From: Lysobacter_K koreensis
Lineage (GTDB): Bacteria > Pseudomonadota > Gammaproteobacteria > Xanthomonadales > Xanthomonadaceae
Length of the DNA: 64,000 nucleotides
Direction: 5' to 3'
NCBI RefSeq assembly: GCF_042677045.1
Contig: NZ_JBHTIH010000003.1
Span: forward strand, 186,001-250,000
Made by a program: the position numbers and the translations under genes. Shown piece after piece: positions 49,938 to 57,497 of this stretch (positions are counted from its first letter, which is position 1; every line of letters starts with the position of its first letter). The notes beneath the pieces are model-generated. The model had not been told where the DNA came from, did not search any database, and saw only the letters and a program-made list of their open reading frames with translations.

Positions 49938-49998
49938 ATGAGCACCCGCCCAATGAGCCCGCTTCGATGAGCCCGACCCGATGAGCGTGATCCGATGA
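49938..49998 (+). promoter_or_regulatory. Tandem start-codon repeat: three chained mini-ORFs before trpS
   Basis: ATGAGC recurs at 49938, 49953, 49967, 49981 and 49995 with spacings of 15, 14, 14 and 14 bp. The first opens a 10-codon ORF (49938-49970), whose TGA overlaps the ATG at 49967. That opens ORF MSPTR (49967-49984), whose TGA overlaps the ATG at 49981. That opens MSVIR (49981-49998), whose TGA overlaps the trpS ATG at 49995. Thus the leader is a ladder of ATGA overlaps, each starting ATGAGC. Confidence 0.75.
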
Positions 49999-51320
49999 GC
50001 CCCACCCGCGTCCTCACCGGCATCACCACCTCCGGCACCCCGCATCTGGGCAACTACGCCGGCGCGATCCGGCCGGCGGTCGCCGCCAGCCACGTGCCGG
50101 GCGTCGAGAGCTTCTACTTCCTCGCCGACTACCACGCGCTGATCAAGGTGCAGGATCCCGCGCGCGTGCAACGCTCGACGCTGGAGATCGCCGCGACCTG
50201 GCTGGCCTGCGGGCTGGAGCCGGACAAGGTCTGGTTCTACCGCCAGTCCGACATCCCCGAGATCCCGGAACTGACCTGGCTGCTGACCTGCGTCGCCGGC
50301 AAGGGCATTCTCAACCGCGCCCACGCCTACAAGGCCGCGGTCGACAAGAACCGCGCCGAGGGCGAGGACGACGACGCCGCGATCAATGCCGGCTTGTTCA
50401 TGTACCCGGTGCTGATGGCCGCCGACATCCTGCTGTTCAACGCGCACAAGGTGCCGGTCGGCCGCGACCAGGTGCAGCACATCGAGATGGCGCGCGACTT
50501 CGGCCAGCGTTTCAACCACCTCTACGGCGAACATTTCACCTTGCCCGAGGCGGTGATCGAGGCGCAGGTGGCGACGCTGCCCGGGCTGGACGGCCGCAAG
50601 ATGAGCAAGAGCTACGACAACACGATCCCGCTGTTCGCGCCGCGGCCGACGCTGAAGAAGCTGATCGCCTCGATCGTCACCGACTCGCGCGCGCCGGGCG
50701 AGGCCAAGGACGCCGATTCCTCGAACGTGTTCGCGCTGTACCAGGCGTTCGCCACGCCCGCGGAAACCGCGGCGATGCGCGCCGCGTTCGAGCGGGGCAT
50801 CGGCTGGGGCGACGCCAAGCAGGCGCTGTTCGAACGCATCGATGCCGAGCTGGCGCCGCAGCGCGAGCGTTACGAAGCGTTGATGGCGAAGCCGGCGGAG
50901 ATCGAGGCGATCCTGCGCGACGGCGCGCAGCGCCTGCGTGTCGCGCACGCGACGCCGCTGCTGGCGCGGCTGCGCGAGGCGGTCGGGCTGCGCGACCTGT
51001 CGCGGGTGGCCGTCGCCGACGGCAAGGCCGCGACCAAGACCGCGATGCCGGCGTTCAAGCAGTACCGCGAGGCCGACGGGCAGTTCTACTTCAAGCTCGT
51101 CGCCGGCGATCGCGTGCTGTTGCAGAGCATCGGCCACGACTCGGCGCGCACCGCCGGGCAACTGATCGGCCGTCTCAAGCTCGAAGGCGGCGCGGCACTG
51201 CGCCACGCCGAGGCCGGCGCGGTGCACCTGGGCGAGCAGGCGATCGGCCACCTGCACGCGGGCGTCGAACTGGCCGAGGTGGTGGAAGCGCTGGCGCAGT
51301 TCGCCGAAGACCTGGCGTGA
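49995..51320 (+). CDS. trpS: Tryptophanyl-tRNA synthetase, long form
   Basis: 441 residues. It charges tRNA-Trp. HIGH-type motif TSGTPHLGNYAG (about 12-23) and KMSKS (202-206), with DQVQHIEMARDF and the Rossmann fold complete by about 330. It carries an unusual C-terminal extension of about 100 residues (from about 345), in which DGQFYFKLVAGDRVLLQSIG resembles the YegP/DUF1508 repeat. ATG 49995 is the last of five ATGAGC repeats; the reading frame of homologues starts here. No Shine-Dalgarno is seen. Confidence 0.94.
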   Translation: MSPTRVLTGITTSGTPHLGNYAGAIRPAVAASHVPGVESFYFLADYHALIKVQDPARVQRSTLEIAATWLACGLEPDKVWFYRQSDIPEIPELTWLLTCVAGKGILNRAHAYKAAVDKNRAEGEDDDAAINAGLFMYPVLMAADILLFNAHKVPVGRDQVQHIEMARDFGQRFNHLYGEHFTLPEAVIEAQVATLPGLDGRKMSKSYDNTIPLFAPRPTLKKLIASIVTDSRAPGEAKDADSSNVFALYQAFATPAETAAMRAAFERGIGWGDAKQALFERIDAELAPQRERYEALMAKPAEIEAILRDGAQRLRVAHATPLLARLREAVGLRDLSRVAVADGKAATKTAMPAFKQYREADGQFYFKLVAGDRVLLQSIGHDSARTAGQLIGRLKLEGGAALRHAEAGAVHLGEQAIGHLHAGVELAEVVEALAQFAEDLA

Positions 51321-51377
51321 GCATCCGTTCGTCAAGCGCCGCCTCGCGCTGATCCTGTTACCGCCGCAGTTCGCGAT

Positions 51378-51397
51378 CCGGGTTGTGTGCAACCCGG
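51378..51397 (+). other. Hairpin downstream of trpS
   Basis: Perfect 8-bp stem CCGGGTTG / CAACCCGG with a TGTG loop, 58 bp after the trpS stop and no T-tract. It may be a rho-independent-like or stabilising hairpin. Nothing else is seen in 51321-51591. Confidence 0.5.
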
Positions 51398-51591
51398 TGT
51401 GGCGTGGATATCCCCCGTCCGGACGTGCGGATCCGCCAGCATCGGCACAGTCGCGCAGTGCGCTACATCACGCTGTCGGCGCGCGCGGCTCACCAAGCTG
51501 AAGGCCTGATTTACGCCGCGCCTGCGGTCGCGGGGCGTTGTGGCGCCCGTCACAGGGCGGCGCGCGCGTCGCAGGTAGCCTGCAGCCCGCC

Positions 51592-52692
51592 ATGTCCGCC
51601 GTCCGCGTCCCGCACCCGTCCACCGAGATCGAATCCCGCCGCCAGGCGGCGCTCGACAGCTATGCCGTGGTCGACACGCCGCCGGAACAGGCCTTCGACG
51701 ACATCGTGCGGCTGGCCGCGACCCTGTGCGACGTGCCGGCCGCGGCGATCTCGCTGATCGACCACGAGCGGCTGTGGTTCAAGGCCCAGATCGGCCTCGA
51801 CCAGCCGCAGCTGCCGCGCTTCAACTCGCTGTGCGACCACGCCATCCTCGACCCGGGCAGCACCGTGGTGGTCGACGATCTCGCCGCCAACCCAGGTTTC
51901 GCCGCCCACCGCCAGCGCATCGGTGGCCAGCCGCCGCGCTTCTATGCCGGCGTGCCGCTGCTCAGTCCCGACGGTTACGCGCTCGGCACGGTGTGCGTGA
52001 TGGACGTGGTGCCGCGCCGGCTCGGCGCGCCGCAGCTGCACGCGCTGGAACTGCTCGCGCGCCAGGCCTCGCACCTGCTCGAACTGCGTCGCTACGCGCG
52101 CAAGCAGCGCGAGCTGTTGTCCGAGCGCGAGGCATTCGCGCGGCGCATCGAGCGTTCGCGCGCGGAGCTGCAGCATCGGCACGAACAACTGCAGCAGACC
52201 GCCAACCGCGACGAGCTCACCGGCCTGCTCAACCGCTCCGCGCTGGTGCAGCTGCGCAACAACCCCGAGGCGATGCAGAAACTGCAGCAGGCATACAGCC
52301 TGGTCGTGCTCGACGTCGACCTGTTCAAGCAGGTCAACGACCGCCATGGCCACCTGCTCGGCGACCGCGCGTTGCGCGAGGTCGCCGCCGCGGTCACCGC
52401 GTCGGTGCGCGAGGGCGACCTGGCGGTGCGCTATGGCGGCGAGGAATTCCTGATCGTGCTGCCCGGCACGAACTTGGCCAGCGCGGTCGAAATCGCGCAC
52501 CGCATCCGCCTGCGCGTGGCCGAGGCATCGCTGCCGTTCCCGTTGACGGTTTCGGCCGGGGTCGCTGCCGGCGACGCCTCGCGCGACAGCCCGGAGCAGG
52601 TGTTCGAACGCGCCGACCAGGCGCTGTACCGGGCCAAGGCGGCCGGTCGCAACCGCGTCGTCGTCGACGACACGCCGTATTTCAATCGGTGA
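51592..52692 (+). CDS. GAF-GGDEF diguanylate cyclase
   Basis: 366 residues. The GAF domain (about 25-165) has SLIDHERLWFKAQIGLD, the Cys-containing FNSLCDHAI and FYAGVPLLSPDGYALGTVCV, typical of cytosolic sensor GAFs. A coiled linker precedes the GGDEF domain (about 205-360), with NRDELTGLLNR, VVLDVDLFKQVNDRHGHLLGD and active-site GGEEF (RYGGEEFLIV). Intact motif, so it likely makes cyclic di-GMP. ATG 51592. Confidence 0.93.
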   Translation: MSAVRVPHPSTEIESRRQAALDSYAVVDTPPEQAFDDIVRLAATLCDVPAAAISLIDHERLWFKAQIGLDQPQLPRFNSLCDHAILDPGSTVVVDDLAANPGFAAHRQRIGGQPPRFYAGVPLLSPDGYALGTVCVMDVVPRRLGAPQLHALELLARQASHLLELRRYARKQRELLSEREAFARRIERSRAELQHRHEQLQQTANRDELTGLLNRSALVQLRNNPEAMQKLQQAYSLVVLDVDLFKQVNDRHGHLLGDRALREVAAAVTASVREGDLAVRYGGEEFLIVLPGTNLASAVEIAHRIRLRVAEASLPFPLTVSAGVAAGDASRDSPEQVFERADQALYRAKAAGRNRVVVDDTPYFNR

Positions 52693-52793
52693 AGTCGCTG
52701 GCCCGGCCGGCATGCCGGACCCCGCGAATACGCCGGCGCCGGCTCGCGGCCGGCAGGGTCGATGGTTGCCGACCGCGGCTTGGAGATGGCGAT

Positions 52794-52816
52794 GGCGGGT
52801 TGACACCCGCCCGACG
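52794..52816. repeat. GTAG-family-like REP
   Basis: GGCGGGTTGACACCCGCCCG with CGTC at one end (GTCG instead of GTAG head), 100 bp after the diguanylate cyclase. Confidence 0.6.
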
Positions 52817-52828
52817 TCGCGGGCGCGG

Positions 52829-53212
52829 TTACGGCCACTGGTTGGGCGGTTCGCGGCGGTTGTCGTGCCTCATCGCCACCACGCAGAAGCGTTGCCCGGT
52901 GGGCGCCTCCATCACCCACCAGCGCTTGACGAAGCCGATCTTCTTCGCGCCCAGCGCCTCCAGCCGCGCGGCTTCGGCGTCGACGTCGTCGGCCTCGATG
53001 TCCAGGTGCACGCGCGAGGCATGGTCGACCTTCTGCACCTCGACATGCAACCCGCCGGGCGCGTCGCCGAACTGCGCGTACTGGCCGGTGCCGCCGGAGT
53101 CCGGGTCGGCGACCGCCAGCCCCAGTGCGGCGCTCCAGAACGCGGCGGCGCTGTCGAGATCGCCGGTCTGGCAATCGATGATGAAACCGGCCAGGCGGCT
53201 ACGGTGGGCCAT
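52829..53212 (-). CDS. VOC-family protein (glyoxalase-like)
   Basis: 127 residues, ATG 53212. A single vicinal-oxygen-chelate domain: FIIDCQTGDLDSAAAFWSAA, LHVEVQKVDHASRVHLDIEA and MEAPTGQRFCVV. Metal ligand candidates are His in LHVEV, His in VHLDI and Glu in MEAP. Substrate unknown. Confidence 0.85.
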   Translation of the reverse strand: MAHRSRLAGFIIDCQTGDLDSAAAFWSAALGLAVADPDSGGTGQYAQFGDAPGGLHVEVQKVDHASRVHLDIEADDVDAEAARLEALGAKKIGFVKRWWVMEAPTGQRFCVVAMRHDNRREPPNQWP

Positions 53213-53251
53213 CGTGGTGTCTCCGTCCCCCCAAGGGGACTTCCTTCGGGG

Positions 53252-53322
53252 CGTAGGGCGGGCCCAGGCCCGCCATCGATGCATCGCGGATTCGCAAGCG
53301 GCGGGCCGGGGCCCGCCCCACG
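53252..53322. repeat. Pair of GTAG-type REPs facing each other
   Basis: CGTAGGGCGGGCCCAGGCCC+GCC (53252-53274) and GGCGGGCCGGGGCCCGCCCC+ACG (53300-53322), separated by 25 nt. The left unit is headed GTAG, the right ends in CACG (GTGG on the minus strand). They lie between the E2 and VOC genes. Confidence 0.75.
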
Positions 53323-54804
53323 TCAGCTCGCGCGCGCCAGGTCGTCGATCATCGTCTTCAGGAAGCGCGCCGCTTCGCCGCCGGTGCAGGCGCGGTGGTC
53401 GAAGGTCAGCGACAGCGGGATCACCTTGTGCGATTCGAAGCCGCCCATCACCGGGGTCATCTGGTGGCGGCCCTTGCCGGCGGCGACGATCGCCACCGTC
53501 GGCGGCACCACCACCGGGGTCGCGTAGCGGCCGGCGAACATGCCGAAGTTCGACAGCGAGATCGTGTAGCCGGCCAGTTCCGACGCGGGGATGCTGCGGT
53601 CCTCGACCTGCATGCGCAGGCGGTTGACCGCCTCGCGCACGCCGCGCGCGTCGAGCACGTCGGCGTTGCGCAGCGCCGGCACGAACAGGCCGTCGTCGGT
53701 GTCGACCGCAATGCCGATGTCGACGTGCGGGTGCAGGGTGCGCATCAGCTGCTCGCCATCGAACCAGGCGTTGAGCGCGGGCACCGCCTTGCAGGCGGCC
53801 ACGATCGCGCGCACCAGGCGGCCGGTGATGTCGTTGCCCGGCGCCCAGGCATGGATGTCGGCGTCGTCGCTGAGCGTGGTCGGCACCACCTTGGCGTGGG
53901 CGTCGGCCATCACCCGCGCCATGTTGCGGCGCACGCCCTTGAGCTGTTCCGGCTGGCCGCTGGCGGCCACGCCCGGCGGCTGGGTGCGCATCGGCTTGCC
54001 GGCTTGCGACAGCGTGCTGCGCTGTTCTTCCCTTCTCCCCTCGGGAGAAGGTGCCCGCAGGGCGGATGAGGGTTCGGGGTGTGGCGTGGAGTGACGCGCC
54101 TGCGCCGAACCCTCACCCCCGACCCCTCTCCCGGGGGTAGAGGGGAGCAAGGCGGCGCTGCCATCGGCAGCGGCGCGCTTGACGTCGTCCATCGTCACCA
54201 CGCCATCGCCGCCGGTGGCGCGCACAAGCGACAGATCGATGCCGTGCTTGCGCGCGAGCGCGCGCACCGCCGGCATCGCCCTGACGCCGCCGACCGCGAC
54301 CGCCTGCTCGCTGCGCACCGCGTCGGAGCTCTGCATCGCGCCGACCACGGTGCCGCTGTCCTCGCGCAGCACCTCGGTGCGGGTCTGCGGCGCGGCTTCG
54401 CCGCTGGCGATCGCGCCGCCCTCGTCGGATGCGACGACTTTCGCGTCGGGCGCCGGATCCTGGCTGCCCACACTCTTGGAAGGCGGGCTCGTGGCCGGTG
54501 CATGCCCACCGCCGTGGTGGTGGCCGGTGTCCTGGCCTTCGGCGCGCTGCGGCAAAGACGGGTCGAGCTCGAACTCGGCCAGCATCGCGCCGGTGATGAC
54601 GATGTCGCCGGCGGCGCCGCCGAGCTTGGTGACCTTGCCCGATACCGGCGATGGCACCTCGACCACGGCCTTGGCGGTCTCCATCGACACCAGCGCCTCG
54701 TCGAGGCGGATGGTGTCGCCGACTTTCACCGACCATTCGACGATGGTGGCGTCGGGCAGGCCTTCGCCCAGGTCGGGAAGCAGGAAGGTCTTGGTGTTGC
54801 TCAT
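53323..54804 (-). CDS. Dihydrolipoamide acyltransferase E2 of a 2-oxo acid dehydrogenase (bkd-type)
   Basis: 493 residues. The lipoyl domain (2-78) has lipoylated K45 in SMETAKAVVE. After a linker there is a peripheral-subunit-binding domain (about 170-210; RAMPAVRALARKHGIDL) and a long low-complexity linker (about 220-275) that spells a repeat element. The catalytic core (about 280-490) follows, with LKGVRRNMARVM, VVPTTLSDD and SNFGMFAGRY. The usual DHRxxDG active-site motif reads DHRACTGG, with His kept and the Asp as Thr. It transfers the branched acyl group to CoA. It is the last gene of the E1alpha-E1beta-SH3-E2 operon. Confidence 0.9.
   Translation of the reverse strand: MSNTKTFLLPDLGEGLPDATIVEWSVKVGDTIRLDEALVSMETAKAVVEVPSPVSGKVTKLGGAAGDIVITGAMLAEFELDPSLPQRAEGQDTGHHHGGGHAPATSPPSKSVGSQDPAPDAKVVASDEGGAIASGEAAPQTRTEVLREDSGTVVGAMQSSDAVRSEQAVAVGGVRAMPAVRALARKHGIDLSLVRATGGDGVVTMDDVKRAAADGSAALLPSTPGRGVGGEGSAQARHSTPHPEPSSALRAPSPEGRREEQRSTLSQAGKPMRTQPPGVAASGQPEQLKGVRRNMARVMADAHAKVVPTTLSDDADIHAWAPGNDITGRLVRAIVAACKAVPALNAWFDGEQLMRTLHPHVDIGIAVDTDDGLFVPALRNADVLDARGVREAVNRLRMQVEDRSIPASELAGYTISLSNFGMFAGRYATPVVVPPTVAIVAAGKGRHQMTPVMGGFESHKVIPLSLTFDHRACTGGEAARFLKTMIDDLARAS
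54031..54146. repeat. Interspersed palindromic element inserted in the E2 linker
   Basis: About 116 bp inside the E2 gene. It holds three hairpins: CTTCTCCC/GGGAGAAG (54032-54050), GAGGGTTCGG/CCGAACCCTC (54068-54114) and CCCCTCT...AGAGGGG (54123-54145). It is of the CTCTCCCGGGAG-type interspersed repeat found widely in intergenic DNA of this family. Its length and frame keep the reading frame open and it encodes a Ser/Pro/Arg/Glu-rich linker. Confidence 0.7.
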
Positions 54805-54827
54805 GGCAGCGGGGGTCCTTGTCTAGC

Positions 54828-55220
54828 TCAAGAAGTCGGGTCGGACGGGTCGTCGTCCGTGGTGTCGTCCAGCAGCTCCAGCGACCGCGCCGGGATCCAG
54901 CCCTGCACGCCGAGCACGTTCTGCGCCCACCACCACTGCGCGAGCTCGTGGTGCAGGGTCAGGATTTCGTCGGTGGCCGCGTCGAGCTCGCGCGTGTCGT
55001 AGTCGGAAAGTGCGATGGCCAGGCCGGACGGGTTGTCGAACAAGGCCGCCGGCACCCAGCCGCCGTGGCCCTCCGCGGCATTCACATCGAGTGCCGTCGT
55101 CCAGACGAACTGCGGCCAGTCGCCGTCGCGCTCGCCGAGCATCACCGTCTCGCCGCGCGCGACCTGGATCGGCGGGCGATCCGGGGCGCGGTGGGCGACG
55201 ACGACGCGGGCGCGACGCAT
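54828..55220 (-). CDS. SH3-like (ligand-binding) protein in the 2-oxo acid dehydrogenase operon
   Basis: 130 residues with no signal peptide. Two SH3-like strands-and-turn units are suggested: VARGETVMLGERDGDWPQFVWTT ... GGWVPAALF and LHHELAQWWWAQNVLGVQGWIPARSLEL. The repeated G-W-[VI]-P-A is typical of variant SH3. The acidic end is DDTTDDDPSDPTS. It lies between E1beta (5 bp) and E2 (23 bp), so it may be a bound accessory protein; function not known. Confidence 0.75.
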   Translation of the reverse strand: MRRARVVVAHRAPDRPPIQVARGETVMLGERDGDWPQFVWTTALDVNAAEGHGGWVPAALFDNPSGLAIALSDYDTRELDAATDEILTLHHELAQWWWAQNVLGVQGWIPARSLELLDDTTDDDPSDPTS

Positions 55221-55225
55221 GCGCT

Positions 55226-56257
55226 TCAGCCCGCGGCGACCGCGCGCCGGGCGGCGGCGACGATCCGCTCGACGCTGGGCAGGTACTTCATCTCCAGCCG
55301 GAACAGCGGGATGTGGGTGTCGTAGCCGGTGACGCGCTCGACCGGCGCGCGCAGGTCGTAGATCGACTCCTCGGCCAGGCGCGCGGCGATCTCGGCACCG
55401 AAGCCGGCGGTCTTGGGCGCCTCGTGCACGATCACGCAACGGCCGGTCTTCGACACCGACTCGGCGATCGTGGCGAAGTCGAGCGGGCGCAGCGTGGCGA
55501 CGTCGATGACTTCGGCGCTGATGCCCTCGGACGCGAGTTTCTCGGCCGCCTCCAGCGTTTCCTTGACCTGCGCACCCCAGGTCACCAAGGTCAGGTCGCT
55601 GCCGTCGCGCAGCACGTAGCACACGTCCAGCGGCAGCGCCTCGCCGTCGTCGGCGACCACTTCCTTGTATTGGCGGTAGATGCGCTTGGGCTCGAAGAAG
55701 ATCACCGGGTCGGGGTCGCGGATCGCGGCCAGCAGCAGGCCGTAGGCGCGCTGCGGCGAGGACGGCATCACCACGCGCAGGCCGGGGACGTTGGTGAAGA
55801 TCGACTCGTTGGCTTCGCTGTGGTGCTCCGGCGCGCGGATGCCGCCGCCCCACGGCACGCGCAGCACCATCGGGCAGCTCAGCCGGCCGCGCGTGCGGTA
55901 ACGCATGCGCGCGGCGTGGCAGACGATGAAGTCGACCATCGGGTACATGAAGCCGTCGAACTGCGCCTCGGCGACCGGCTTCATGCCCTGCGAGGCCATG
56001 CCGACGGTCAGGCCGGCGATCGTGGTCTCGTCCAGCGGCGTGTCGAGCACGCGTTGCGTGCCGAACGTGGCCGAGAGGCCGGCGGTGGCGCGGAACACGC
56101 CGCCGTTGACGCCGACGTCCTCGCCGAGCACGACCACCGAGTCGTCGTCTTGCATCTCCCAGGCCAGCGCCTGGGTGATCGCCTCGATGAGCGTGATAGC
56201 AACCGGGGTGCTGGCGACGGGTGCGGCGGTGGCGGGGGGGGATTCGTTGTTGGGCAT
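55226..56257 (-). CDS. 2-oxo acid dehydrogenase E1 beta subunit (bkd-type)
   Basis: 343 residues. Decarboxylase partner of E1alpha. Pyrimidine-domain motifs: EDVGVNGGVFRAT, DTPLDETTIAGLTVG, PVAEAQFDGFMYPMVDFIV, VPWGGGIRAPEHHSE and ANESIFTNVPGL; transketolase C-domain GRCVIVHEAPKTAGFGAEI and GYDTHIPL. ATG 56257. Gap of 14 bp to E1alpha, 5 bp to the SH3 gene. Confidence 0.93.
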   Translation of the reverse strand: MPNNESPPATAAPVASTPVAITLIEAITQALAWEMQDDDSVVVLGEDVGVNGGVFRATAGLSATFGTQRVLDTPLDETTIAGLTVGMASQGMKPVAEAQFDGFMYPMVDFIVCHAARMRYRTRGRLSCPMVLRVPWGGGIRAPEHHSEANESIFTNVPGLRVVMPSSPQRAYGLLLAAIRDPDPVIFFEPKRIYRQYKEVVADDGEALPLDVCYVLRDGSDLTLVTWGAQVKETLEAAEKLASEGISAEVIDVATLRPLDFATIAESVSKTGRCVIVHEAPKTAGFGAEIAARLAEESIYDLRAPVERVTGYDTHIPLFRLEMKYLPSVERIVAAARRAVAAG

Positions 56258-56271
56258 GGTTTGCGCCTTGT

Positions 56272-57345
56272 TCACGAGCGGCCCTCCGCGGCGAGCACCG
56301 CGGCGCGGTGTGCCGCCACGTCCGGCGGCATATCCGCGTAGAGGTAGTCGAACATCGCCTCGACCGGCTGCACCGGGGTTTCCAGGTAGGCGTTGATCTC
56401 GACGTCGACCTTGTTGCCGCATTCCTCGGCCCAGGCCTGCTCTTCCGCCTCGCTCCACACGCCCTGTGCGGTGAGGTAGGTGCGCAGGCGCGGGATCGGG
56501 TCGCGCGTCCACGCGTCCTTGACCTGCGCGTCGTCGCGGTAGCGGCGTGCGTCGTCGGCGGTGGTGTGGTCGTGCAGGCGGTAGGTCATGAACTCGATCA
56601 CGCTGCCGCCGTCGCCGTTGCGCGCGCGCTCGGTGGCGCGGCGCATGCCTTCCATCACCGCGATCAGGTCGTTGCCATCGACCTGCAGGCAGTGCAGGCC
56701 GCCGGCGAGGCCCTTCTGCGCGAGCGTCTGCGCGCCGGTCTGCGCCGAGCGCGGCACCGAGATCGCCCAGCCGTTGTTGATCACGCACAGCACCAGCGGC
56801 GAGGTATAGGCACCGGCCGAGTTGAGCGCGGCGTAGAAGTCGGTCTTCGACGAACCGCCGTCGCCGCAGCAGGCCACCGCGATCCGCGGCTGCTGGCGCA
56901 GCTTGAACGACAGCGCCGCGCCGGCGGCCATCAGGCACTGCGTCGAGATCGGCACGCACCACGGGTAATCGTGCTTCGGTCCGGAGAAATCGTTGCCGCG
57001 CTCGTCGCCGCCCCAGTACAGCAGCACCTCGCGCGGCAGCACGCCGCGCATGAACTGCGCGCCGTACTCGCGGTAGCTGGGTGCGAACACGTCCTCGGGC
57101 CGCATCGAGGCGCCGATGCCGACGTGGGTCGCCTCGTGCCCGAGGCACGCGGCGTAGGTGCCAAGCTTGCCGGTGCGCTGCAGCGCGATTGCCTTGGTGT
57201 CGAACACGCGCACGAACAGCATCTGCTTGAACAGCGGCAGCAGCGCCTTGGCGTCGCGGAAGGCGACGGGCAATTCGGCGACCGGCTTGCCGTCGACGCC
57301 GAGGTATTGCAGGTATTCGATTTCGAACGTCGCAGCCACCGTCAT
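56272..57345 (-). CDS. 2-oxo acid dehydrogenase E1 alpha subunit (bkd-type)
   Basis: 357 residues. Thiamin diphosphate-dependent decarboxylase. The TPP motif GDG (CCGDGGSSKTDFYAALNSAG) ends with the NN (CVINNGWAISVP), and HDHTTADDARRYRDD is the phosphorylation-loop-like region. Start MTVAATFEIEYLQYLGV. ATG 57345 has GAGGA upstream. First gene of the operon. Confidence 0.93.
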   Translation of the reverse strand: MTVAATFEIEYLQYLGVDGKPVAELPVAFRDAKALLPLFKQMLFVRVFDTKAIALQRTGKLGTYAACLGHEATHVGIGASMRPEDVFAPSYREYGAQFMRGVLPREVLLYWGGDERGNDFSGPKHDYPWCVPISTQCLMAAGAALSFKLRQQPRIAVACCGDGGSSKTDFYAALNSAGAYTSPLVLCVINNGWAISVPRSAQTGAQTLAQKGLAGGLHCLQVDGNDLIAVMEGMRRATERARNGDGGSVIEFMTYRLHDHTTADDARRYRDDAQVKDAWTRDPIPRLRTYLTAQGVWSEAEEQAWAEECGNKVDVEINAYLETPVQPVEAMFDYLYADMPPDVAAHRAAVLAAEGRS

Positions 57346-57436
57346 CGCGGGCAAATCCTCAGGCTCGAGCGGAGAGCCGATGATAACCACAGCGGGGTAA
57401 AGGCACGTTGCGCGCTGCGGCAACCCGTGCGTGCAC

Positions 57437-57469
57437 AAAAAAAAACAGCGCGGCCGAAGCCGCGCTGTT
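57437..57469 (-). terminator. Intrinsic terminator of the secreted nuclease gene
   Basis: Stem CAGCGCGGC (57446-57454) / GCCGCGCTG (57459-57467) with short loop. On the minus strand it is followed by a nine-T run (A's at 57437-57445). It ends the nuclease transcript before the E1alpha promoter. Confidence 0.9.
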
Positions 57470-57497
57470 CCGATCCCACGCCATCGGCGGTTTCAGC

